The position numbers and the translations under genes were made by a program. A DNA stretch of 7,719 bases from Bacteroidia bacterium. Lineage in GTDB: Bacteria > Bacteroidota > Bacteroidia > NS11-12g > UBA9320. The notes under the pieces are model-generated. The model saw only the letters and a program-made list of their open reading frames with translations. It was not told where the DNA came from and made no database searches. The stretch is taken from NCBI GenBank assembly GCA_013042025.1, contig JABDQY010000008.1:1-7719 (forward strand). The letters run 5' to 3'. Below are positions 1 through 6,133 of this stretch, one piece after another. Numbering within the stretch: the stretch's first letter is position 1; each line of letters starts with the position of its first letter.

Positions 1-57
1 GTCCAGGTGGTCATAACCATTAATATCAAACAAAACAATACAAGTGTCGATAGACAT
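1..57 (-). CDS. N-terminal fragment of an unidentified divergent gene (cut by window edge)
   Basis: On the minus strand an ATG at 57-55 opens a frame that stays open for all 19 codons to the window edge, reading MSIDTCIVLFDINGYDHLD. An in-frame TAA lies eight codons upstream of the ATG (79-81 on the plus strand), so the start is well bounded. The hydrophobic stretch CIVLFDI could be a first beta strand, but I do not recognise the family and 19 residues are too few to assign one. The gene would diverge from the desaturase across a dyad-rich promoter region. It could also be a chance open frame, since 19 codons carry little weight. Confidence 0.4.
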   Translation of the reverse strand, partial: MSIDTCIVLFDINGYDHLD

Positions 58-97
58 CGTCTTACCGGTACTTGTATTTTAATTAGAACATAAGAAG

Positions 98-126
98 TAT
101 GCATCTGCATATCCAAATTGGTATGC
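98..126. promoter_or_regulatory. GCAT-containing dyads upstream of the desaturase promoter
   Basis: TATGCA (98-103) and TGCATA (106-111) form a perfect 6-bp inverted repeat with a 2-base spacer. A second dyad overlaps it: GCATA plus CCAA (107-116, with T112 bulged) pairs with TTGGTATGC (118-126). This second dyad overlaps the proposed -33 TTG at 118-120. The layout suggests a transcription-factor operator, for instance for a lipid or stress regulator, but no regulator is encoded nearby and this role is an inference. Confidence 0.4.
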
Positions 127-147
127 TTCAATAAAGGAATACCTTTG
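118..147 (+). promoter_or_regulatory. Bacteroidota-type promoter for the desaturase
   Basis: A perfect TAnnTTTG -7 element, TACCTTTG, lies at 140-147. A TTG at 118-120 sits 19 bases upstream, which fits the Bacteroidota housekeeping-sigma layout of TTG, about 19-21 bases, then TAnnTTTG. Transcription should start near 152-155, giving a leader of about 40 bases to the ATG at 194. The same ten bases TACCTTTGCA recur at the pckA promoter. Confidence 0.7.
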
Positions 148-160
148 CATCGAGATGCAA
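145..160. promoter_or_regulatory. Perfect 7-2-7 inverted repeat at the desaturase transcription start
   Basis: TTGCATC (145-151), GA (152-153), GATGCAA (154-160) is a perfect palindrome. It overlaps the 3' end of the -7 element and the predicted transcription start, a position where a bound repressor would block RNA polymerase. A further TGCATC half-site lies at 171-176. The site geometry is seen directly; the operator role is inferred. Confidence 0.45.
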
Positions 161-193
161 GATAATTTTCTGCATCTTTCACCATTTAATCAT

Positions 194-1300
194 ATGGCAA
201 AACAGATAGTAAAATTCAACAATAGTGCAAATCCTGATTTCATCAGAACATTGCGAACAAATGTCAACAAATACTTTATGGATAATAATTTATCAAAGTA
301 TGGAAACATGAATATGTATTTAAAGACCGCTTTCATGATATCTGTTTATTTCATCCCTTTATTGTTTCTAATAACTGGCAACGTATCAAGTACAGGTGTA
401 ATGTATTTGCTTTGGTTTATTATGGGATGTGGAATGGCAGGAATAGGTTTGTCCATTATGCACGATGCAAATCATGGTGCATATTCTAAAAATAGAAAAG
501 TAAATGCATTTTTTGGATGGATTGTGAATTTTTTAGGTGCTTACCATATCAACTGGATTATTCAACACAATGTTTTACATCATTCGTTCACAAATATTGA
601 AGGACACGATGAAGATATTTCTAAGCCAGTTATGCGTTTCTCTCCTAACCAACCGCCTCAGAAGAAGTACAAGTATCAAGCTTACTATGCACCTTTCTTT
701 TACGGATTACTTAATATCTACTGGCTGTTAGCTAAAGATATTGATCAGGTTTCTCGCTATGGAAAAAGAAATTTATTGAAAGCACAAAACAGAACTTTCA
801 AGTCTGCATTTGCAGAAATATTGTTTTATAAAATATCATACATTTTCCTAACTCTTGTTCTACCAATAATCGTTTTAGACATCCCTTGGGGACATATTTT
901 ATTAGGATTTTTGATGATGCAATTCGTAAGTGGAATGATATTGTCATTAATATTCCAAGCAGCACACGTCTTAGAAGAAACAGAATTTTTTGTACAAGAT
1001 GAGGATGGCTGTGTTGAGAATAACTTTGCTATTCATCAGTTGAAAACTACATCCAACTTCGCAAATGATAATAAGTTATTCTCCTGGTTAATTGGTGGAT
1101 TAAATTTCCAAGTCGAACATCATCTATTTCCAAATATTTGTCACGTACATTATCGTGCCATTTCTAAGATTGTAAAAAAGACAGCAAAAGAGTATGGTGT
1201 ACCTTACAATTCTCATAAAACCTACTATGAGGCTTTAAGGAGTCATTTTTCGTTACTAAATAAGTTGGGTAGAGATTTACCTTTGAAGCCAGCTGCTTAA
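194..1300 (+). CDS. Fatty acid (acyl-CoA/acyl-lipid) desaturase, membrane di-iron type
   Basis: This is a membrane fatty-acid desaturase that should introduce a cis double bond into an acyl chain, using oxygen and electrons from a ferredoxin or similar donor. Numbering from the ATG at 194 (368 residues), the three histidine boxes are HDANH (90-94), HNVLHH (125-130) and QVEHH (306-310), which ligate the di-iron centre. Hydrophobic spans lie around 45-90 and 210-257. The QVEHH third box, with Gln first, is typical of front-end or linoleoyl-CoA-type desaturases, but no cytochrome b5 domain is fused to it. An in-frame ATG at 155 would add 13 residues (MQDNFLHLSPFNH). I prefer 194 because 155 lies inside the operator-like dyad at the predicted transcription start, and family members usually begin close to the MAKQIVKFNN segment. 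Its regiospecificity cannot be read from sequence. It converges on, and overlaps by 4 bases, the next gene. Confidence 0.88.
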   Translation: MAKQIVKFNNSANPDFIRTLRTNVNKYFMDNNLSKYGNMNMYLKTAFMISVYFIPLLFLITGNVSSTGVMYLLWFIMGCGMAGIGLSIMHDANHGAYSKNRKVNAFFGWIVNFLGAYHINWIIQHNVLHHSFTNIEGHDEDISKPVMRFSPNQPPQKKYKYQAYYAPFFYGLLNIYWLLAKDIDQVSRYGKRNLLKAQNRTFKSAFAEILFYKISYIFLTLVLPIIVLDIPWGHILLGFLMMQFVSGMILSLIFQAAHVLEETEFFVQDEDGCVENNFAIHQLKTTSNFANDNKLFSWLIGGLNFQVEHHLFPNICHVHYRAISKIVKKTAKEYGVPYNSHKTYYEALRSHFSLLNKLGRDLPLKPAA

Positions 1301-2850
1301 ATGTAAGCCGCAGAGATGCTTTTAGCAACTCGTGTACCGTCTAATGCAGCACTAACAATTCCTCCTGCAAAACCGGCACCTTCACCACAGGGGTATAGAT
1401 TAGCAATTTCAACATGATTTAATTCTTTTGTTCTCGGAATTCGAACCGGAGCACTCGTTCTACTTTCTGGAGCAGTAACCATTGCTTTGCTATGATTAAA
1501 ACCTTTTAGTCTCTTTGTCATTTCACGTAAGCCTTCTCTTAATCTAAAATTTACATCTTCCGGGTACAATTCATTTAAATTACATGCTGTCATACCTGGG
1601 TGATAGCTGCTCTTATTTAAGAGTTTACTAGGCGTGTTTGATAAATAATCCAAGAGATTCTGAGCCGGTACTTTAAACTGCCCACCTCCCATATCAAATG
1701 CTTTCTTTTCAATGGATTGTTGAAAACGCAATCCTGCTAATGGGCCAAACTGCTTGAATTTACTCCATTCTTGCTCTCCAATTTCCGTTACCCAACCACT
1801 ATTTGCAAATTCTCCATCCCTTTTACTCGGGCTCCATCCGTTCACAACTACTTCATTCTGATCTGTGGCTGCTGGAGCAATAATTCCTCCAGGACACATA
1901 CAAAATGAAAAAGCACCTTTCCCTTTTACCTGTGTAACCAAACTATAGCTCGCTGGAGGTAAAACTTCAATGTCAGGCGAGTTATGATATTGAATCTTAT
2001 CAACTAAGTCTTGCGGATGCTCAATTCTAAAACCCATGGCAAATGGTTTCGCCTCTAAGGCTATATTCTTTGCATGCATCAATTCATAAATATCTCTTGC
2101 AGAATGACCAGTTGCCAAGATAAGTTGATTGCATTTCTCAACGGTACCATTTACAGTAATTGTTGTAATCCTGTTATTGGTAATCTCAAAGTCTTCCAGT
2201 TTAGAATCAAAACGTATCTCCCCTCCTTTCTCTAGAATAGTTTCTCGCAAGTTTTCTATGATTCCTGGTAGCTTATTCGTGCCGATGTGTGGATGTGCCT
2301 CGTATAAAATGTTTTCATTCGCACCATGTAAAACAAAGTATTCAAGTATGTCTTTGATTTTACCTCGTTTCACTGATCGTGTATATAATTTTCCATCCGA
2401 AAATGTTCCAGCTCCTCCCTCACCAAAGCAATAGTTAGACTCTGGATTCATTTCGCCTGAACGATTTAGTTTTGCTACATCTCTTCTTCTTCCTTTAACA
2501 TCCTTCCCACGCTCAATAATTATAGGTTTAATGCCAAGCTCAAGACACTTTAAAGCGGCAAACATCCCAGCGGGACCAAAACCAATTATATGAACATATT
2601 TTTGAGAATCAATATCCTTAAAATGAGGCATATTTATTTCCTCTGGGAAATCGCTATCACTAAATACTTCAAGTCTGAGGTTGTATTTTATAGAAGGTTT
2701 TCTGGCGTCTAGTGACTTCCTCAAAATTACAACATCATTGATGTTTTTAGCATCGTGCTTAAAATGTTTGGTATAGAATTCTACAAGGTTATTTTTAATT
2801 TCCTCAAAATGCCGAGGAGAAATACTGGTCTCTACAATCGCTCTTGCCAC
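1297..2850 (-). CDS. FAD-dependent dehydrogenase, COG2509-type (uncharacterised)
   Basis: This 517-residue flavoprotein resembles the uncharacterised FAD-dependent dehydrogenases of COG2509; its substrate is unknown. After an N-terminal domain (about 1-85) comes the dinucleotide-binding motif GFGPAG (90-95), with the ribose-binding acidic residue in IIERG (E113). Next are FGEGGAGTFSDGKL (142-155), LATGHSARD (245-253), a CMCPGG segment (317-322) and the C-terminal FAD contact CGEGAGFAGGI (488-498). No signal peptide or membrane span is seen, so it is probably cytoplasmic. The start is GTG at 2850: an in-frame TAA lies two codons upstream and the next Met is residue 74, so GTG is the only sensible choice. 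A near-consensus -7 element (AATATTTG, minus strand 2883-2876) lies 25 bases before it. The stop codon overlaps that of the convergent desaturase. Confidence 0.85.
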   Translation of the reverse strand: MARAIVETSISPRHFEEIKNNLVEFYTKHFKHDAKNINDVVILRKSLDARKPSIKYNLRLEVFSDSDFPEEINMPHFKDIDSQKYVHIIGFGPAGMFAALKCLELGIKPIIIERGKDVKGRRRDVAKLNRSGEMNPESNYCFGEGGAGTFSDGKLYTRSVKRGKIKDILEYFVLHGANENILYEAHPHIGTNKLPGIIENLRETILEKGGEIRFDSKLEDFEITNNRITTITVNGTVEKCNQLILATGHSARDIYELMHAKNIALEAKPFAMGFRIEHPQDLVDKIQYHNSPDIEVLPPASYSLVTQVKGKGAFSFCMCPGGIIAPAATDQNEVVVNGWSPSKRDGEFANSGWVTEIGEQEWSKFKQFGPLAGLRFQQSIEKKAFDMGGGQFKVPAQNLLDYLSNTPSKLLNKSSYHPGMTACNLNELYPEDVNFRLREGLREMTKRLKGFNHSKAMVTAPESRTSAPVRIPRTKELNHVEIANLYPCGEGAGFAGGIVSAALDGTRVAKSISAAYI

Positions 2851-2904
2851 AATTTACTTTTCCAAGAAGTTTCCACAAATATTCTATAAAACCTCGATAT
2901 AATC

Positions 2905-2912
2905 CATCTTTG
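2905..2912 (+). promoter_or_regulatory. Possible -7 promoter element for the transketolase cluster
   Basis: CATCTTTG matches TAnnTTTG at all but the first base. It ends 11 bases before the ATG at 2924, the same distance as at pckA. A weak TTC (2882-2884) lies 20 bases upstream where TTG is expected. If real, the leader would be only about 5-8 bases. The match is imperfect, so this is tentative, but the divergent gap must hold a promoter for the plus-strand cluster. Confidence 0.35.
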
Positions 2913-2923
2913 TTCACTTTAAT

Positions 2924-3772
2924 ATGACAAAATCAACAGAGGAATTAGAAAAGTATGTATCGCAAACAAGACGAGACATAGTGAGAATGGTACATGCGGT
3001 TCAATCAGGACATCCAGGAGGATCGTTAGGATGTGCAGAATATTTAACTGTATTGTATCAAGATATTCTTCGACACAACTCTTCTAACTTCTCAATGGAC
3101 GGGAAAAATGAAGATGTGTTCCTTTTATCTAATGGACATATTTCACCGGTTTTCTATAGTGCTCTAGCACGAAGCGGATACTTCTCTGTTGAAGAATTGG
3201 CCACGTTTAGAAAATTAAACACAAGACTTCAAGGTCATCCAACTACTCATGAAGGTTTGCCAGGTGTAAGAATTGCTTCAGGTTCCTTAGGTCAAGGATT
3301 ATCAGTTGCTGCAGGAATTGCAGAAGCAAAAAAATTAAATGGAGACGATAAACTTGTTTATGTGTTAATGGGTGATGGAGAATTACAGGAAGGTCAAATT
3401 TGGGAAGCATTGATGTATGCAGCCCATAACAAACTAGACAATATTATCGCAACCGTTGATGTTAATGGAAGACAAATCGATGGTGACACGAAAGACATCA
3501 TGGGTTTTGAAGATTTAAAATCTAGATTTGAATCTTTTGGTTGGAACGTTCTAACAATGGACGGAAATGACGTTGATGATGTAAGAGATACGCTCTCAAA
3601 AGCAGGTGTTCTTCAAGGCAATGGACAACCCATTTGTATACTAATGAATACAGAAATGGGAAATGGCGTAGACTTTATGATGGGAAGTCATGCATGGCAT
3701 GGTATCGCTCCAAATGACGAGCAACTGGCGTCTGCATTGGACCAGAATCCTGAAACCTTGGGCGATTATTAG
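2924..3772 (+). CDS. Transketolase, N-terminal (thiamine diphosphate-binding) subunit
   Basis: This is the N-terminal half of a split transketolase, which moves two-carbon ketol units between sugar phosphates in the non-oxidative pentose phosphate pathway. The 282 residues equal the pyrophosphate-binding domain of single-chain enzymes. Visible motifs are SGHPGGSLG (28-36), LSNGHISP (68-75), ASGSLGQGL (118-126) and the cofactor/metal motif GDGELQEGQ (150-158) followed by VDVNGRQIDG (178-187), where D151 and N181 should bind Mg and diphosphate. HAWHG (256-260) matches the conserved late histidine region. The protein ends naturally (TAG) just where the second domain would begin. Its partner is at 5180-6133, with a vWA gene in between. 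No clear Shine-Dalgarno sequence precedes the ATG. Related split enzymes such as 1-deoxyxylulose-5-phosphate synthase or dihydroxyacetone synthase are less likely given these motifs. Confidence 0.93.
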   Translation: MTKSTEELEKYVSQTRRDIVRMVHAVQSGHPGGSLGCAEYLTVLYQDILRHNSSNFSMDGKNEDVFLLSNGHISPVFYSALARSGYFSVEELATFRKLNTRLQGHPTTHEGLPGVRIASGSLGQGLSVAAGIAEAKKLNGDDKLVYVLMGDGELQEGQIWEALMYAAHNKLDNIIATVDVNGRQIDGDTKDIMGFEDLKSRFESFGWNVLTMDGNDVDDVRDTLSKAGVLQGNGQPICILMNTEMGNGVDFMMGSHAWHGIAPNDEQLASALDQNPETLGDY

Positions 3773-3810
3773 CCTTGTAGCATACTTTTTGATTGGTTAA
3801 AAGGGTAGAT

Positions 3811-5013
3811 ATGGCAATGTATAAGAAAATATGGGCAATCGTTCTGTTATTTATAGCAGTTTCGGTGAATGCTCAAAAGCCCGAAACGCGTATTCTTTTT
3901 CTATTGGATGGCTCTGGCAGCATGTATGCTAAAATGGGAAAGGATAATAGAATAACAGTCGCAAAACGACTTCTATCACGTTTAGTGGATAGTTTACAAT
4001 ATCAATCTGATGTAGAATTAGCTTTAAGGGTATATGGGCATCAAAGTCCAAAAAACCTTAGAAATTGTGAAGACACCAAACTTGAAGTTCCTTTTGATCA
4101 AAACAATCATCGATTAATCAAAGAAAGAATAAAAGACATTAGGCCCAAAGGAACTACCCTTATTGCATACTCTTTGCAAGAAGCAGCATATGATTTTCCA
4201 AAAACTCCAGGTGTTCGAAATATTATAATATTAATTACCGATGGAATTGAGGAATGTGATGGTGATCCTTGTGCCGTGTCCACTGCTCTGCAAAAACAAG
4301 GAGTCCTCTTAAGACCATTTATCATTGGCTTAGGATTAAGTCCGGAGTTTCAAAGTCAATTTGAATGTGTGGGCCGCTTCTTTCAAGCAGAAACAGAAGA
4401 AGATTTTAGAGACGTTTTGAATGTAGTGATTAGCCAAGCCATTAATAACACGTCGGCTCAAGTTAATTTAATTAATGCTCTAGGTAAACCCACTGAAACA
4501 GATGTGAATATGACGTTTACAGATGCTAAAACTGGTAAAGTAATTTACAATTACTACCATACCTTAGACTACAGGGCAAATCCAGACACTTTGTTTCTGG
4601 ATCCTAGTTATAAATACAATCTCAAAGTGCACACCATACCTCCTATTTATAAAGAGAATATCGCTTTAGTTGCCGGAGAACACAATGTAATACCGTTAGA
4701 TGCTCCTCAAGGAAATTTAAAACTTATAATTGATGGTGTTACCAATTATAAGAACCTTAAAGCAGTAATATATCATCCTGAAACGGGTGAAATCGTTAAT
4801 GTACAGGACTTTAATGATAACCAAAAATACATTGTTGGTGACTATGACATTGATATTTTAACTTTACCTAGAATAAGGCAAGAGAATGTAGGAATAAGGC
4901 AGAATAAAACAACAACCCTGCAAGTGCAACAACCAGGTAAACTGAATATTATCACCCGTAAAAAATTGAAATTGCGATTTTTAGAATTCACAAAGGAGAG
5001 ACTGAGAAAGTGA
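3811..5013 (+). CDS. Secreted vWA-domain protein, C-terminus altered by frameshift
   Basis: The first 21-22 residues form a signal peptide (KK, then IWAIVLLFIAVSV, with a likely cut near NAQ), so the protein should be exported. There is no lipobox cysteine. A vWA domain follows, at about 27-210. Its MIDAS metal site is complete: DGSGS (33-37), a Thr in PKGTT (115 or 116) and TDG (D144). Four cysteines (86, 149, 154, 186) could form two disulfides in the periplasm. After it come beta-rich segments, including a repeat starting GNLKLIIDG (301) and a second starting GKLNIIT (376). The reading frame then breaks: after residue 385 the encoded tail of 15 residues is basic and unlike the family, ending at TGA 5011-5013. 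The rest of the repeat lies in the -1 frame. I chose ATG 3811 over TTG 3793 because AAGGG (3801-3805) is well spaced before it and the signal peptide starts there. Its ligand is unknown, as is any tie to the flanking transketolase genes. Confidence 0.8.
   Translation: MAMYKKIWAIVLLFIAVSVNAQKPETRILFLLDGSGSMYAKMGKDNRITVAKRLLSRLVDSLQYQSDVELALRVYGHQSPKNLRNCEDTKLEVPFDQNNHRLIKERIKDIRPKGTTLIAYSLQEAAYDFPKTPGVRNIIILITDGIEECDGDPCAVSTALQKQGVLLRPFIIGLGLSPEFQSQFECVGRFFQAETEEDFRDVLNVVISQAINNTSAQVNLINALGKPTETDVNMTFTDAKTGKVIYNYYHTLDYRANPDTLFLDPSYKYNLKVHTIPPIYKENIALVAGEHNVIPLDAPQGNLKLIIDGVTNYKNLKAVIYHPETGEIVNVQDFNDNQKYIVGDYDIDILTLPRIRQENVGIRQNKTTTLQVQQPGKLNIITRKKLKLRFLEFTKERLRK
4960..4965 (+). other. A6 run at which the vWA reading frame breaks
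   Basis: The annotated frame reads CGT AAA AAA TTG, while the family-like continuation is read as AAA ATT GAA in the -1 frame. One additional A (A7) would join the two parts seamlessly as TRKKIEIAIFRIHKGE. The upstream limit of the -1 frame is a TAA at 4959-4961, so the switch must occur within this run or just downstream. The sequence is not a classic X XXY YYZ slippery heptamer, because T precedes AAA AAA. Confidence 0.75.
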
Positions 5014-5171
5014 TAGCACTAAACCTATCTGGAAATCAAAGTGTAACTGTATTACAACCGGGAGAATATCAACTAATCTATAGAGAATCAGCAATAAAAG
5101 AATCTCTAAGTACTAAAATTAAAAAATTCAAAATCAAATCGGGCGAAATATCCCACATCAATATTAACTAA
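4962..5171 (+). pseudogene. Out-of-frame C-terminal remainder of the vWA protein
   Basis: In the -1 frame relative to the vWA gene, codons run open from 4962 to TAA at 5169-5171. From ATT at 4965 they encode 68 residues, with segments such as KIEIAIFRIHKGETEKVIAL, LQPGEYQLIYRES and FKIKSGEISHININ. These complete the second beta repeat that starts at GKLNIIT in the main frame, echoing its neighbour (GNLKLII, then KAVIYHPETGEIVNV, then GDYDIDIL). Joining the frames gives a protein of 453 residues ending 8 bases before the next gene, the spacing expected in this tight cluster. This segment has no ATG start of its own near its beginning, so it is unlikely to be a separate gene. Confidence 0.75.
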
Positions 5172-5179
5172 AAACGAAA

Positions 5180-6133
5180 ATGAGTAATCTTACCGCAATG
5201 GAGAAAAAAGACACAAGATCAGGCTTTGGAGACGGACTGTATGAATTAGGTGTTCAAAACAAGGATGTTGTTGGCCTATGTGCCGATCTTACCGGGTCTT
5301 TAAAAATGAATAAATTTCAGAATGAATTCCCAGATCGCTTTTTTCAAGTTGGTATTGCAGAAGCAAATATGATGGGAATGGCGGCAGGCTTAGCAACAGC
5401 TGGTAAAATTCCATTCACCGGAACATTTGCAAATTTCAGTACAGGCCGTGTTTATGATCAAATAAGACAATCAATTGCATATTCACACAAGAACGTGAAG
5501 ATTTGTGCTTCGCACGCTGGTTTAACATTGGGTGAAGATGGAGCAACTCATCAAATTTTGGAAGACATTGGTTTAATGAAAATGCTTCCGGGCATGACAG
5601 TTATAAATCCATGCGATTATAATCAAACAAAAGAAGCTACGATTGCAATTGCAGAACATAATGGCCCAGTGTATCTACGATTTGGTAGACCAAAATGGCC
5701 AATATTTACTGAAACAGGTAAGTTTGAGATTGGAAAAGCACTTCATTTAAGAGAAGGTAAAGATGTTACCATTTTTGCTACAGGTCACTTAGTTTGGAAT
5801 TCACTTGAGGCAGCAAAAGCTCTTGCGGAAGAAGGGATTTCGGCAGAGGTAATTAACATACATACTATAAAACCACTAGATAATGAAGCAATACTAGACG
5901 CTTTGTCTACCACAAGATGTGCAGTTACAGCTGAAGAACATCAAATGCATGGTGGTTTAGGAGACAGTATCTGTCAGTTATTAGCTTTAAACAGCCCTAC
6001 TCCTGTTGAAATGGTTGCAGTTAATGATAGCTTTGGAGAAAGCGGAAAGCCTGAAGAACTCTTAGACAAGTATGGTCTTGGAATAAAAGACGTGGTTGCC
6101 GCTTGTAAGAGAGCTATAGCAAGAAAAGGATAA
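5180..6133 (+). CDS. Transketolase, C-terminal (pyrimidine-binding) subunit
   Basis: This 317-residue partner of the gene at 2924-3772 supplies the Pyr and C-terminal domains of transketolase. The cofactor-activating glutamate is E61 in FQVGIAEANMMGMAAGLA (56-73). The segment HAGLTLGEDGATHQ (112-125) carries conserved active-site residues, and YLRFGRPK (165-172) a phosphate-binding arginine region. The C-terminal domain includes AEEHQMHGGLGD (251-262) and FGESGKPEEL (285-294). Each active site of transketolase forms between a PP and a Pyr domain, so neither subunit should work alone. The ATG lies 8 bases after the displaced vWA stop and has no Shine-Dalgarno sequence. The stop TAA directly abuts the GTG of the next gene, which implies co-transcription. 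Related families with the same fold include 1-deoxyxylulose-5-phosphate synthase and pyruvate dehydrogenase E1 beta, but the partner subunit supports transketolase. Confidence 0.93.
   Translation: MSNLTAMEKKDTRSGFGDGLYELGVQNKDVVGLCADLTGSLKMNKFQNEFPDRFFQVGIAEANMMGMAAGLATAGKIPFTGTFANFSTGRVYDQIRQSIAYSHKNVKICASHAGLTLGEDGATHQILEDIGLMKMLPGMTVINPCDYNQTKEATIAIAEHNGPVYLRFGRPKWPIFTETGKFEIGKALHLREGKDVTIFATGHLVWNSLEAAKALAEEGISAEVINIHTIKPLDNEAILDALSTTRCAVTAEEHQMHGGLGDSICQLLALNSPTPVEMVAVNDSFGESGKPEELLDKYGLGIKDVVAACKRAIARKG

Noticed and set aside
155..193. A desaturase start at ATG 155 giving 13 more residues on a leaderless transcript
   Set aside because: It falls at the predicted transcription start inside a palindrome, the added residues do not look like the family, and ATG 194 gives the usual N-terminus with a leader of about 40 bases. 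Not excluded, since pckA also has a very short leader.
2129..2434. Plus-strand open frame of 101 codons inside the flavoprotein gene
   Set aside because: It lies antisense to conserved FAD-binding sequence, and its protein is low in recognisable features; it is a shadow of the minus-strand gene. The short frames at 537-731, 4107-4325, 6114-6332 and 6569-6787 are rejected for the same reason.
3793..3810. TTG start for the vWA protein at 3793
   Set aside because: It adds VKRVD ahead of the signal peptide and lies upstream of the AAGGG ribosome-binding sequence that serves ATG 3811.
4871..4901. Direct repeat GAATAAGGCA at 4871-4880 and 4892-4901
   Set aside because: A single 21-base in-frame echo (IRQ encoded twice) within the vWA gene. 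It is too short to be a mobile-element or array signature.
4956..4970. Classic programmed -1 frameshift site in the vWA gene
   Set aside because: The heptamer read in frame is T AAA AAA, not X XXY YYZ, so the P-site tRNA would re-pair on TAA. I see no strong stem-loop downstream or Shine-Dalgarno stimulator of convincing spacing. A lost A or a sequencing error is simpler.
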